Assembly (NCBI RefSeq): GCF_900103825.1
Contig: NZ_FNIF01000002.1
Span: 186,001 to 250,000 of the forward strand
Source: Paenibacillus sp. yr247
Lineage (GTDB): Bacteria; Bacillota; Bacilli; Paenibacillales; NBRC-103111
Reading direction: 5' to 3'
Length of the DNA: 64,000 bases
Shown here: positions 29,765-39,148 of the stretch, in pieces
Position numbering within the stretch: the stretch's first letter is position 1
How the letters are laid out: each line of letters opens with the position of its first letter
Notes under the pieces: generated by a model
Seen by the model: only the letters and a program-made list of their open reading frames with translations
Databases searched by the model: none
Told to the model about the DNA's origin: nothing
Position numbers and translations under genes: made by a program

Positions 29765-29863
29765 GATCCTAATTATGCCTCCTCAAGTTGAAAAACGTAC
29801 ATATCAAATAGACTACTAATCTGATGTAAAAGTTGCATGGCTAAAAGCATAGATTTTTCAATT

Positions 29864-29904
29864 AAAAAAGACTGCAATTTAGGTTTTGCGCCTAGATCGC
29901 AGCC
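29864..29904 (-). terminator. Terminator of the MacAB-like ABC operon
   Basis: Minus-strand imperfect stem GGCTGCGATCTAGG / CCTAAATTGCAGTC with a 7-base loop, followed by TTTTTT. It lies ~135 bases past the last ABC gene; I see no gene between. Confidence 0.7.
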
Positions 29905-30038
29905 TTCTCATATTTTATGCGTAAAGGTGTGAGGTTACAAGTTTTGAATTTTTGTAAAATACCCACAGACAAAAGAACAAGTCCGGAGTCACACTTTCAG
30001 AAGAGTAAATCCATGATTTGGGTTTGTAATCAAGTTAT

Positions 30039-30923
30039 TTATCCCTTGTCTTGCGGAAGAAGAACAATTCGTCCATCCTCCATCGCAACGCGAACTTTAT
30101 GCGTACTCGAAGCACCAATCGATTCGAGGAAGTTAGCAGGAATTTGCAGTCTGCCCGCCTTGTCAACGACAGCGTATTCGACATGAGAATCCTCCTCCTC
30201 AGCAACGATCCCTTGCTCAAGCTCCAGCAATTCCTCCTGGTAGGATTTGCGCCGCAATATCTCCGAGGAGGTTTTGCCATCTCGGATGGCAACAACTCGA
30301 TCTACTTTCTTAGCTAGAAGCGGATCGTGCGTCACGATAACAACGGTTAAACCGAAGGTGCGGTTCAGCTCACGAAACAGATCGAGAATTTGAATCGCCA
30401 TCTTCGTATCGACAGACCCTGTCGGCTCATCAGCGAGCAAGAGCTTAGGCTGATTAGCGAGCGCAATAGCAATGGCCACACGCTGCTGTTCTCCGCCAGA
30501 AAGCTCATTTAGCTTGTTATTTTTTCGATGACTCAAACCTACAGCATCCAATAAATCTAAAGCGCGGTAGCGCTTGCGTCGTCCCTGCAGCAGGATAGGC
30601 AATTCCACATTTTCCAAAGCTGTCAAATAGGGAATTAGATTGCGTGCATTATTTTGCCAGACGAAGCCAACGGTTTCCCTTTTATACTTCACCAGATCTG
30701 ATTCCTTAAATTTCAACAAGTCCTTCCCATCCACGTGGAGATTACCTGCCGAAGGTCGATCGAGCCCTCCCAGCATATTCAACAGCGTCGATTTCCCACT
30801 GCCACTGTTGCCGATAATCGCCATTAGCTCTCCCTCCTCAATGTGGAGATCAAGCCCTTGCAATGCTACGACTTCTATATCAGCCATTTTATAAATTTTA
30901 ACTAGATTTTCACAGTGAATCAT
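30039..30923 (-). CDS. ABC transporter ATPase with C-terminal AbrB-like domain
   Basis: 294 residues. Residues ~1-225 are a LolD/MacB-type ATPase: Walker A GNSGSGKST, signature LSGGEQQRVAIA, Walker B LLLADEPTGSVDT. The last ~50 residues (AVVDKAGRLQIPANFLESIG, then HKVRVAMEDGRIVLLPQ) read as an AbrB/SpoVT-type swapped-hairpin fold, normally a DNA-binding or dimerisation module. Between them is a Glu-rich linker (LLELEQGIVAEEEDSHVEY). It starts 2 bases after the permease gene and should power it. The added domain is unusual for an ABC ATPase. Confidence 0.9.
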   Translation of the reverse strand: MIHCENLVKIYKMADIEVVALQGLDLHIEEGELMAIIGNSGSGKSTLLNMLGGLDRPSAGNLHVDGKDLLKFKESDLVKYKRETVGFVWQNNARNLIPYLTALENVELPILLQGRRKRYRALDLLDAVGLSHRKNNKLNELSGGEQQRVAIAIALANQPKLLLADEPTGSVDTKMAIQILDLFRELNRTFGLTVVIVTHDPLLAKKVDRVVAIRDGKTSSEILRRKSYQEELLELEQGIVAEEEDSHVEYAVVDKAGRLQIPANFLESIGASSTHKVRVAMEDGRIVLLPQDKG

Positions 30924-30925
30924 CC

Positions 30926-33832
30926 TTAATCCTCCCCAAGCTTAACGGCTTGATGAATCTTAATTCTGGAGAGCATCGTACCTAGCAGTATAAGACCCGT
31001 TCCTATCATCAAAGCGACAATGACGTACAAATGCAACTGATCATTCGGATCAAAGCTCACTTGAAAAGGAGGCACTTGACTCGATGCATCGAAAGTTAAC
31101 TGGAACAAGGGAACATACAATCGGCTCGCTGTATTCCCCGTGAGGATGCCAATCAGCACAGCTGCTCCCGAAGTTAGTAATTGTTCGGCGATTAGCATTC
31201 CGATCAGCTGTAAAAAAGAAACTCCCATCGCGCGAAGGACACCAAATTGCAAAATCCGTCCAGACAGCGAGAGCACCCAATACAGTAAAAATCCAATAAA
31301 GCTTATTCCTATAGCAATTAGGAAGCCTAGTGTCATAACACCATTCACGGCCAGTTGAAACGGATCATTCTTGGAGCGAACCAACATCTGCTTCGTATCG
31401 ATTAAATTTAAAACGGACATATGTTTAAGCTCTAACTCCTCATACAAAGCTTGACTGGTCATATTCGGTTTTAGCTTTAGCCAAACATCATAAGGCTCTA
31501 CAGCCATATTATTTTGAATGTAAGAGAGATGTCCAATGACCAACTTCGGTGCATCCACTTTACTTTGCTTCGTCTTGCCTGTACTGCTCCCTGTTTGGGT
31601 GGCAGGCGATAATATCGGATTGGGATTCCAGCTTGGCCAGTAATCAATAATCCCATACACAACACAAGTGGCTCCCTCCACATCACTCCATCCTAAATGT
31701 ACCACATCGCCCACTTTGGCTCTTGTTTCCTCAGCAACAGACTTGGAAATAAGCACGGCTTTGGAATCGGCAGCCAATAAGTTTAAATAATCATAAAAAT
31801 GATGATCAAGCAAATGGTCGCGGAGCCAAGCCGTTTGTCCGAATTCATCGGTATCAATGCCCATGAACGCTGTTTTTTTCGATTCTTTGCCCAACGTGAA
31901 ATAAGCATCATTTTTATAAAACACCCGAGCGGCTGATTCCACACCAGCCAGCTGTGTGAAGGGCAGGAACGGAGGCTCCGTATATTGGACTCGTTTCTTA
32001 GTAAGTGGTTGACCATCACTGGAACTCGCTTCTGCCGAAGAGCCTGACGGCCCTGACTGTGGAGTCGGAGCATCATTTTCCCATTTGGTTTGCAGAACAA
32101 TATCCGCCCCATTCTTATAGCGAATCTTCTCTTCAATATTTTTGTTCATCGTCCTTGCTGCGCTGGCACTAAACAACCCTGTTGCAAGTGTCATGATGAT
32201 AAATAGCATAATGAATTGATACTGTGTAGTTGAGCGGCCAACTTGGAGCAAGGTTGAATACAAATAAGGAGGCCACCACTTTCGGCCGATGCCGTAGATC
32301 AGTTGAATGACCCATGGATATATCCGCAGTAGAAACAGGCCCATAGCGAATATGAATATAGCCGGCACAAGGAAAAGAAGCGGATCCACTTTCATGTCCA
32401 TGGAGTCTAGTCCTAGGGAAACCAGATCATTCATACGTCGGTTAAAGCTCTGTAATAAGTAGATGGATACAACCAATAAGAGAACATCGAGAAACATTTT
32501 ATGAACAAAAGAGAGCTTGTTCTTCCTCCCCATCGTTTGTTTAAGACCAACAATTGTAGCGCGAGTGGCGAGTACAGCTGGAATGAGTGTCATACAGACC
32601 GACGCGACTACGGCGACTACGGCGTATTGATAGGCCTCCTGATTCAACTTGACTTCCATCGATGCGCGCTGGACAAACTCCAGAAAACCATTCGAAGCAC
32701 CCAATATTTTTGTTAATTGAAGGCCGATTAAAGGACCAATTAAAAGAGCAACTCCCCCTAATAAAATACCTTCCAACACATAACCAAGAAGAATCTGAGT
32801 GCGGCTAGCTCCTCTGCTGCGCAGCACGGCAATCTCTGTTTTCTGTCGTTCTGTAATCAAATTGGCAACCATGAATAAATAGAAGGCTAGTAAAATACTA
32901 ACGGGCACATTAAGCGACCACAGCATAATTCTGAGCTTTTTCTCTTTCTCACCATATAATTTCAAAGTGTTAATAGCTGGATTTTTGACCGTATATGTGT
33001 TGAAATGATTGCTTAAATAGCTGTCTATCCTTACATGTGTGTTAATATAGGCTTCAAGCCCTTCCAGCTTTAATTGATGATAATCTAGTATGTAATTCCA
33101 ATAGGAAAAGGTGTTATTAAAACTTTTGTTTTTTGTAAAATCTTTCTCAAATAACTCATAGGGAATGAAAAATTTTGTTCGCAAGTCGTTCATATTATTA
33201 GTCCAATACAGATCGGCATAATCTTTACGATCGATGACGGCAACCGGCTTTATTCGAATGGTTTGCTTCAATTCCTTGTTTACGATGGTTAGTTCATTGC
33301 CAAGTACGATTTTCAACTGTGTCAGCAGTTCAGGAAATACCCACACTTCATATACACCATTCACGCGTTCTGTGGAAGGCATTACACCATCAACAAGACG
33401 AATATGTTTTTCGAAATCGGACATGGCTGTCAATTCGGCTGAACGGTTCACTTTAGGGTCTACTTTACTTGGATCACTCGGTGTAAGTTCAAAATTTATT
33501 GTGCTGCGCATTATGGTGGAAAGGAGAATCGGCAAGTCAAACCGCTTGCTTTGTTCTGTCATAAAAGCATCCGTTTCCGCTAAAAGTTTATCTCCGCCTT
33601 CTTCCTTTTCAGATCCCATTACGTAGGCAAAGTTATATGCTTGCCCGGGATATTGCTGCGTGTCGGTTTGCAGAACTTCCAAGTCTTTGATCAGCATGCG
33701 CTGTAAAATGGCGTGTGTATAAATGGGCATCGAGCTTGCAAGTGCTACCGAAATAATTAGCCCTATTAATAAACTAAGCTCTAGCCAACGATTTTTGACC
33801 ATTTTACGGAGAATCATCAGAAATAAAGCCAT
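30926..33832 (-). CDS. FtsX/MacB-type ABC transporter permease, large
   Basis: 968 residues. The N-terminal helix (LSLLIGLIISVALASSMPIY) is followed by a large extracytoplasmic domain, an FtsX-like block of helices (LSILLAFYLFMVANLITERQ, residues ~310-430), a second large extracytoplasmic region and a C-terminal FtsX block with three helices. The motif RQKTEIAVLRSRGASRTQILL is the FtsX-like coupling region; FGVLRAMGVSFLQL repeats it in the second half. Expected to work mechanically with the two ATPases and the adaptor lipoprotein, either exporting a compound or extracting envelope material. Substrate unknown. Confidence 0.88.
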   Translation of the reverse strand: MALFLMILRKMVKNRWLELSLLIGLIISVALASSMPIYTHAILQRMLIKDLEVLQTDTQQYPGQAYNFAYVMGSEKEEGGDKLLAETDAFMTEQSKRFDLPILLSTIMRSTINFELTPSDPSKVDPKVNRSAELTAMSDFEKHIRLVDGVMPSTERVNGVYEVWVFPELLTQLKIVLGNELTIVNKELKQTIRIKPVAVIDRKDYADLYWTNNMNDLRTKFFIPYELFEKDFTKNKSFNNTFSYWNYILDYHQLKLEGLEAYINTHVRIDSYLSNHFNTYTVKNPAINTLKLYGEKEKKLRIMLWSLNVPVSILLAFYLFMVANLITERQKTEIAVLRSRGASRTQILLGYVLEGILLGGVALLIGPLIGLQLTKILGASNGFLEFVQRASMEVKLNQEAYQYAVVAVVASVCMTLIPAVLATRATIVGLKQTMGRKNKLSFVHKMFLDVLLLVVSIYLLQSFNRRMNDLVSLGLDSMDMKVDPLLFLVPAIFIFAMGLFLLRIYPWVIQLIYGIGRKWWPPYLYSTLLQVGRSTTQYQFIMLFIIMTLATGLFSASAARTMNKNIEEKIRYKNGADIVLQTKWENDAPTPQSGPSGSSAEASSSDGQPLTKKRVQYTEPPFLPFTQLAGVESAARVFYKNDAYFTLGKESKKTAFMGIDTDEFGQTAWLRDHLLDHHFYDYLNLLAADSKAVLISKSVAEETRAKVGDVVHLGWSDVEGATCVVYGIIDYWPSWNPNPILSPATQTGSSTGKTKQSKVDAPKLVIGHLSYIQNNMAVEPYDVWLKLKPNMTSQALYEELELKHMSVLNLIDTKQMLVRSKNDPFQLAVNGVMTLGFLIAIGISFIGFLLYWVLSLSGRILQFGVLRAMGVSFLQLIGMLIAEQLLTSGAAVLIGILTGNTASRLYVPLFQLTFDASSQVPPFQVSFDPNDQLHLYVIVALMIGTGLILLGTMLSRIKIHQAVKLGED

Positions 33833-33852
33833 TGCAATCCTCCTAAAGAGTG

Positions 33853-34884
33853 CTAATTATTTAAAATCACATTCTGACCTTCCGATAATCCGGTTCGAAT
33901 TTCCACTTCCGTAGGTGTGACAAGCCCTTTTTCGACATCGACTTCCTTCCGGCTTTCACCATTCAACACTTGAACGTAATCCCTACCTAGATAAGACCGA
34001 AGACCTGTTCTAGGGATTACGATGACATTCTCTCTTTTCTCAACGATAATAGTCATGTCTGCGGATGCACCGATCTCTGCTCCTTCGGTTCCACTCGGTA
34101 CCCCAACGATAATCGTTTTGGCATTTCTATCGGCTTGCGCTTTATTGTCTGTCGGGGGAGCGCTTGAGGGCGTTCGCAGCACTTTGCCTTGTATATTCCC
34201 TGAGGAACCGATCTTCACTTCAACATTCATGCCAACTTCAATACCGGACAGTGTTCCGCTATCTGTAGATTCGTAAGATAGCTGCAGCTGATTAGGATCA
34301 GAAAGGACTACAAGCGTACTGAAGGCATCCACAACAGTTCCCTGCTGAAGATCGGTTAAGTAAGTTATGACTCCAGCAGAATCGGCCGTTAACTTCGTCT
34401 TTTCCAGCTCAGCTTGGAGGGATGATAATTGAAGCTGCGCAGCTTCAACATCTATGGCCTTCAAGCGATTCACCAGCGTTTGATCAGGATCAACCTGTCG
34501 TGTTTGCACACTAGCGATCTGAGCTTTCTCCAGATTCAGTTTTTGAAGGGCAATTCGTGTTTCTAAGTCGCCCTTTTCCAGTTCAGCCAGTACATCACCC
34601 GGTTTAACGGTATCGCCTACTTTGACGCGCATTGCAGCTAACCGATGGCCTGACTCTTTAAAATAATAATTGGACGTTTTACTCGACTTGAACGTCCCAA
34701 CAACACTGACCTTCTTCGTTATGCTGCCTTTCTTCACTTCGTAAAGCTCGAAATTTTCTTTCACTGGTTTGACTAAAGGCGGTTTCAGCGCTTCCTCTTC
34801 TTTGGGCAGCAGTGAGCACCCTGCTAGTAAAACCACAGCACCGGTAATAAGAACGAGCCTAGAAGCTAATTTATTAACCTTCAT
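33853..34884 (-). CDS. MacA/HlyD-like periplasmic-adaptor-type lipoprotein
   Basis: About 343 residues from ATG 34882-34884, which overlaps the end of the upstream ATPase gene by 11 bases. Lipoprotein signal with lipobox LAGC. A biotinyl-lipoyl-like domain (MRVKVGDTVKPGDVLAELEKG), a short coiled coil (KLNLEKAQIASVQTRQVDP onward), and beta-barrel (VGMNVEVKIGSSG) follow in the membrane-fusion-protein order. In Gram-positives such adaptors pair with MacB-like permeases and are anchored to the outer face of the membrane. Confidence 0.88.
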   Translation of the reverse strand: MKVNKLASRLVLITGAVVLLAGCSLLPKEEEALKPPLVKPVKENFELYEVKKGSITKKVSVVGTFKSSKTSNYYFKESGHRLAAMRVKVGDTVKPGDVLAELEKGDLETRIALQKLNLEKAQIASVQTRQVDPDQTLVNRLKAIDVEAAQLQLSSLQAELEKTKLTADSAGVITYLTDLQQGTVVDAFSTLVVLSDPNQLQLSYESTDSGTLSGIEVGMNVEVKIGSSGNIQGKVLRTPSSAPPTDNKAQADRNAKTIIVGVPSGTEGAEIGASADMTIIVEKRENVIVIPRTGLRSYLGRDYVQVLNGESRKEVDVEKGLVTPTEVEIRTGLSEGQNVILNN

Positions 34885-35569
34885 CGACAATGGTACCATC
34901 CTCCAATGCATACACTTCATCTACGATTTCCATAATCGCCAGATCATGCGTTGTCAAAATAATCGTCATTCCTTCTTGCACTAAATCCTTGAATAATTTA
35001 AGCACTTGGAGACCCATTCGGCTATCTAACTCAGCTGTTGGCTCGTCTGCCAAAATCAACTTGGGTTTGTGCGCAATGGCCCTGGCTATCGCAACCCTCT
35101 GCTGTTCCCCGCCGGAAAGTTCGTATGGACGATGCTTCATTCTCGGCTTCAATCCAACGAAATCTAACGCCTCTTCTGCCAAATCCTTATATTGATTGGG
35201 GTGAATCCCCGATATGCGCAACCCAAACTCAACATTCTCGTAGGCCGACATATACGGTACTAAGGCAAAAGATTGAAAAATAAGACCGATCTGCTTCCGT
35301 CTAACTTCATTGCGCTTTGTCTCAGATAGACTGCTGATCTCCATTCCTTCTAAATAGACGGCACCTTCCGAAGGATGGTCCAATGCGCCTAATATATTAA
35401 GCAGCGTTGTTTTACCGGACCCGGATCTCCCGCGCAAAGCCACAAGTCTGCCTCTGGGAATAGATAAATTAGCTCCCCTCAATGCATGAACGGCTCCGGG
35501 GCCTTTTCCAAAAACACGTGTAACCCCTATTGCTTGCACCATCGGTAGTTGATCTTCAAGCATATTCAA
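34874..35569 (-). CDS. ABC transporter ATPase (MacB/LolD type)
   Basis: About 231 residues. Walker A GRSGSGKTT, signature [15 protein letters not shown], Walker B LILADEPTAELDS and the switch His in ILTTHDLAIME are intact. Start unclear: TTG 35567-35569 is six bases after GAGGTG; ATG 35561-35563 and a GTG at 35578 are alternatives. First gene of the four-gene ABC operon, which thus has two different ATPases for a single permease. Confidence 0.88.
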   Translation of the reverse strand: MNMLEDQLPMVQAIGVTRVFGKGPGAVHALRGANLSIPRGRLVALRGRSGSGKTTLLNILGALDHPSEGAVYLEGMEISSLSETKRNEVRRKQIGLIFQSFALVPYMSAYENVEFGLRISGIHPNQYKDLAEEALDFVGLKPRMKHRPYELSGGEQQRVAIARAIAHKPKLILADEPTAELDSRMGLQVLKLFKDLVQEGMTIILTTHDLAIMEIVDEVYALEDGTIVDEG

Positions 35570-35613
35570 AGTTAGCACCTCTTTTTTATCCTAATCATGG
35601 GACTACCCTCTAA

Positions 35614-35629
35614 ATGTAAACCTTTACAT
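35614..35629. promoter_or_regulatory. Perfect 7-2-7 inverted repeat upstream of the ABC operon
   Basis: ATGTAAA-CC-TTTACAT lies 45 bases before the first ABC gene and between it and the terminator of the response regulator gene. Size and position suit an operator for a dimeric regulator. No binding protein is known. Confidence 0.45.
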
Positions 35630-35631
35630 AA

Positions 35632-35671
35632 CAAAAAAATAGACAACCTTTGTTGGAAAAGGTGTCTATTT
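35632..35671 (-). terminator. Terminator of the two-component system operon
   Basis: Minus-strand stem AAATAGACACCTTT / AAAGGTTGTCTATTT with loop TCCAAC, followed by TTTT. It starts 10 bases past the response regulator stop. Confidence 0.8.
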
Positions 35672-35680
35672 GTTCGATCT

Positions 35681-37273
35681 CTACATCGGCTTTACGAACT
35701 CTTTCGGCGAGCAACCAACCACGCGTTTGAACGTCTTGGCGAATGTTTTCGCATCTGGAAACCCTACCGCATCCGCGACTTCGTATACCTTCATTTCTCC
35801 TGTTCGCAGTCTACGCTTCGCTTCTTCCATTCGGATTCTCGTCAGTGTTTCACTCAACGACTCTCCCATTTCTTTGCTGTATAAATCACTCAAGTAGCTG
35901 CGGCTCAACCTGACATGATCAGCCATATCCGAGGTGCTAATCGGTGATGCATAATTCTCCATCATATAAGCAAGAACCTTACGGATAAACGTATTGTGCG
36001 AGCGGTGAATATGCTCGTTCCCTAAGGCCAGCTGGTTCTCCATGAGCATACTCATGGCTTGGAGAAGCCGTTCCTTAACCTGTTCGAACTTGCTGCAGGC
36101 GTGCAGAGCTTTGCTATAGACGAACAGCTCTTCATAGCGTTCAATCCCTGCGTAGCCGCGTTCACGTGCGTAGCCTGCAGCCAGCGCGAGCAGCTCCTGG
36201 ATAAAGGACAACACCTTATCCTTCTCGGGGCGCTGCTCCCTCAATTTGCGGCAAAGAGCCTCGGCATGATACAAATACCCCTCGCTGTTGTCGTGCGCGA
36301 CGCAGCGCAGCAGATCGCTGCGGATGTCGTACGGCACTTCCATGCTCGCTGCCTCCGGAGCATGCACAATCAGGCGATTCCAGCTGGAGCTGTAGAATCG
36401 CTCATGAAGCTGCCGCGCGTGCAGCTCCGCGGCATGCTTCACTTGCAAGAGCCGGCGCACGACGACGCCGGCTCCGATGAACCAGTCCGGCGCGTTCGCC
36501 AGCCGGACCTCCGCGGCGCGCTCAAGCGCCGCGGCAGCGGCATAGACGCCGCCATCTCCGGCGGCGTCAAGCTCTCCAGCTGCTGCCGGAACGAGCAGCA
36601 TCACGCTGTCGGCGGCTAGCGGCAGCGCCGCCAGGCAGCCGGTCCAGCGCCAGTCTGCGACAGCTGCGGTTGGCCCGGTGTGCAGCAGCAGACTGACTAG
36701 GCTGCTGGATGCACTTGCCCCTGCTCCGTTATGATCGTTCTCCGTCATTCCCTCTCCGAACAACTCCGCCTGCAGCTCAGTTTCGCCAATACTTGTCTGC
36801 AAATAAGCCTGCAGCCTATTCGAAAGCTGCATTTGCTTCGTGGATGCCAGCTCAAGCTGCCGATTCTGCTGCTCCTTTCGCTCATGCCACTTCATTTCCA
36901 GTTCAAGCTTCACAACCTGCAGTATTTCAAGCAATGACTCTGGTTCCATCGTTGGCTTAAGAATATAGTCCTTGGCACCAAGCTTCATTGCTTCTTTCAC
37001 GTAAGTGAAATCATCCATACAGCTCAGTACAATGGTACTTATAGGTCTTGCACTTTCTCTCAGCATACGAATGAGAGCTAGGCCGTCCATTCGCGGCATG
37101 ATAAGGTCGGTTATCACGATATCGATATTCAATGGCTCCAGAAGCCCGCAAGCTTCTAAGCCATCTTCAGCATCCCCTGCATAGGTAAAGCCATGCTTTT
37201 CCCAATCCACCAACGTACGTAAACCTAGACGAATGATGGGTTCATCATCCACTACAAGCACATTCATCTGCAT
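35681..37273 (-). CDS. YesN-type response regulator with AraC DNA-binding domain
   Basis: 530 residues. Receiver domain residues 1-120 with DDEP, phospho-acceptor Asp in IVITDLIMPRMDG and Lys in LGAKDYILKP. The C-terminal ~100 residues are an AraC HTH pair (STSDMADHVRLSRSYLSDLY, VYEVADAVGFPDAKTFAKTF). The middle (~190-310) is Ala/Leu-rich and encoded by DNA of very high GC (36,300-36,680). The ATG at 37271-37273 abuts the kinase stop; a second ATG at 37267 has better spacing from GAGGAG. Partner of the following kinase; target genes unknown, with the adjacent ABC operon an obvious candidate. Confidence 0.92.
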   Translation of the reverse strand: MQMNVLVVDDEPIIRLGLRTLVDWEKHGFTYAGDAEDGLEACGLLEPLNIDIVITDLIMPRMDGLALIRMLRESARPISTIVLSCMDDFTYVKEAMKLGAKDYILKPTMEPESLLEILQVVKLELEMKWHERKEQQNRQLELASTKQMQLSNRLQAYLQTSIGETELQAELFGEGMTENDHNGAGASASSSLVSLLLHTGPTAAVADWRWTGCLAALPLAADSVMLLVPAAAGELDAAGDGGVYAAAAALERAAEVRLANAPDWFIGAGVVVRRLLQVKHAAELHARQLHERFYSSSWNRLIVHAPEAASMEVPYDIRSDLLRCVAHDNSEGYLYHAEALCRKLREQRPEKDKVLSFIQELLALAAGYARERGYAGIERYEELFVYSKALHACSKFEQVKERLLQAMSMLMENQLALGNEHIHRSHNTFIRKVLAYMMENYASPISTSDMADHVRLSRSYLSDLYSKEMGESLSETLTRIRMEEAKRRLRTGEMKVYEVADAVGFPDAKTFAKTFKRVVGCSPKEFVKPM

Positions 37274-39019
37274 TCACTCCTCAAATTGATGGATGGGGAG
37301 AGACATCCGGATTGTGGTTCCTTCCCCTGGTTTGCTTCCAATATGCATTTTGAATTGGGGCCCATAGTACAGCTTAATTTTCTCGCGAATATGGGAAATT
37401 CCCACCCCACTCATTCGTTCCCTGAGCTTGCCAGATTGCGCTCCTCCTACTGCATGCATAGCATTCCAACCTGAGCTTCCCTCTTCCACCTGCATCCCGA
37501 CACCATTGTCTTCAACTTGGCACAATAAGAGGTCTCTATCTAACCATGAACGAATCGTAATAATCCCTTCCCGCTTCGATGGTTCGATACCGTGAATAAT
37601 CGCATTCTCCACAAGCGGCTGCAAGAGCATCCTCGGTACCAAGCAGCCTAAAGTCAACTCATCTACTTCGGTTACAACCTGAATGCGATCACCGTAACGA
37701 AACCTTTGAATTTCCATATAATCACGGGTTAGGCCTATTTCTTCACGAAGTGTAATAAACTCGCCTTTTTTACCTAAACTTGCTTGCAGAAGTCGAACTA
37801 AAGCACTGACAACCTCTGAAATTTGCGGTGTCTTATGTATTTTAGCAACCCATTTAATCGTATTCAGTGTATTGTAAAGAAAGTGCGGGTTTAGTTGATA
37901 ATGGAGTGCTTCCATTTCAGCTTCTTTCTTCAGAGATTCTTCCCTTTTCACTTGTTTAATAAGGTCTTCTAAACGATTCAACATTTGATTGTAACTTTGA
38001 CCTAATTGCGTCCACTCATTGGAGCTCTTGGATGTCCAATACGCTCTCAAATCGCCGCTTTCCGCACGATTCATTAACGTTTTTAGCACATATAAAGGCT
38101 TCGTCACAAAATTGATGAAAAGAAGAGAGCTGCTTATGCAAAGTGCCACAACCAAAGAAAGTAATAGTATAAGCCATGTGCGATAATGCGGAAAGGCCGC
38201 ACTAGATAAGGTAATTGGGGCTTCATAGTAAGACATCCACTGTCCGCCTCCGATCATATCTATATGCTTCATAGAATGAACTACAGTACCATCAACATGC
38301 ACATAATCGGCCTCACGTTCAGCTCCACGGAAATCGTCGCCCGTGTATATTCCATTTCGGTAAACTACCCTTTTATGTTGATCCATCAATACATAGGCAT
38401 GAGAAGGACTCTTGAAAGATAGTTCTTTCCACAACTTGTTCATATTGAACCAAATAGTGACCCTTCCAAGCTCCTGCTTACTCGGTTTATCCATAACCGA
38501 CTCCGAATAGGTCAGTATATATCCGTTAAATTTACTGCTCTCTGCTTCTATGGGCTCAAAACTTTTATAAGGACCTTTTATACGTGTCGCCATCGCTTCA
38601 GACCCCTCGCTTTGGGAGCATAGCGTCCTGTTCGATGCAGTTAAAGTCAAGCATACCTGCTCGACATAACGATTCTGAAGCAACTGCTCAGACAGCAAGC
38701 TGTTCGAATAGTCGCTCAGCTCTTTTACTTCATTTGAATTCGCAGAATCATCTTTGATTTTGGCATAATTTATAATCCCATAGTCTACCGCACTGCGGTG
38801 TGTTATTTCCGATGCATAACGGAATTCCTGATTCATTCTCATAAGCATTTGATCATGTCTTTGTTCCACTGCGGACATGAACTCTTTCTCACTGTAGGCG
38901 GAGAACTGTTGATCAAATAAATAAAGCGCACAGAGAATTGGAATCGAAGTGACCATGAAGAGATACAAAAACACGCGAAATTGAAAGCGGTTAAATAAAT
39001 GAGAAAATAACGATGGCAT
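37274..39019 (-). CDS. YesM-type sensor histidine kinase
   Basis: 581 residues. Helix 1 (residues ~14-32) and helix 2 (~275-300, TWLILLLSLVVALCISSSLL) flank an extracytoplasmic sensor domain. A HAMP-like linker (KPLYVLKTLMNRAESGDLRAY) and the His_kinase motif YQLNPHFLYNTLNTIKW with the phospho-acceptor His follow, then the ATPase with QPLVENAIIHGIEP and EDNGVGM. Such kinases with YesN-type partners often sense carbohydrates or cell-wall compounds and control neighbouring transporters. Stop abuts the response regulator gene. Confidence 0.93.
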   Translation of the reverse strand: MPSLFSHLFNRFQFRVFLYLFMVTSIPILCALYLFDQQFSAYSEKEFMSAVEQRHDQMLMRMNQEFRYASEITHRSAVDYGIINYAKIKDDSANSNEVKELSDYSNSLLSEQLLQNRYVEQVCLTLTASNRTLCSQSEGSEAMATRIKGPYKSFEPIEAESSKFNGYILTYSESVMDKPSKQELGRVTIWFNMNKLWKELSFKSPSHAYVLMDQHKRVVYRNGIYTGDDFRGAEREADYVHVDGTVVHSMKHIDMIGGGQWMSYYEAPITLSSAAFPHYRTWLILLLSLVVALCISSSLLFINFVTKPLYVLKTLMNRAESGDLRAYWTSKSSNEWTQLGQSYNQMLNRLEDLIKQVKREESLKKEAEMEALHYQLNPHFLYNTLNTIKWVAKIHKTPQISEVVSALVRLLQASLGKKGEFITLREEIGLTRDYMEIQRFRYGDRIQVVTEVDELTLGCLVPRMLLQPLVENAIIHGIEPSKREGIITIRSWLDRDLLLCQVEDNGVGMQVEEGSSGWNAMHAVGGAQSGKLRERMSGVGISHIREKIKLYYGPQFKMHIGSKPGEGTTIRMSLPIHQFEE

Positions 39020-39095
39020 AAATCACCTTTAGTTTCATATATGATGGTTATCCTCATTATAAAGCTATCTTTTGCCAAAAAGATATAAATAATAA

Positions 39096-39120
39096 GAGAG
39101 GATCGACATGCGATCCTCTC
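39096..39120 (-). terminator. Terminator of the amino acid ABC operon
   Basis: Perfect 10-base stem GAGAGGATCG / CGATCCTCTC with 5-base loop, then TTATTATTT on the minus strand. A second small hairpin, AAAGTGCTCTAGCACTTT, overlaps the stop codon of the ATPase gene. Confidence 0.75.
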
Positions 39121-39148
39121 CCTACATACATCTACCTTATAAAAAGTG

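Noticed and set aside
36059-36960. Long plus-strand open frames opposite the response regulator.
   Set aside because: They are mirror frames caused by high GC in the minus-strand gene; no ribosome binding sites or recognisable domains.
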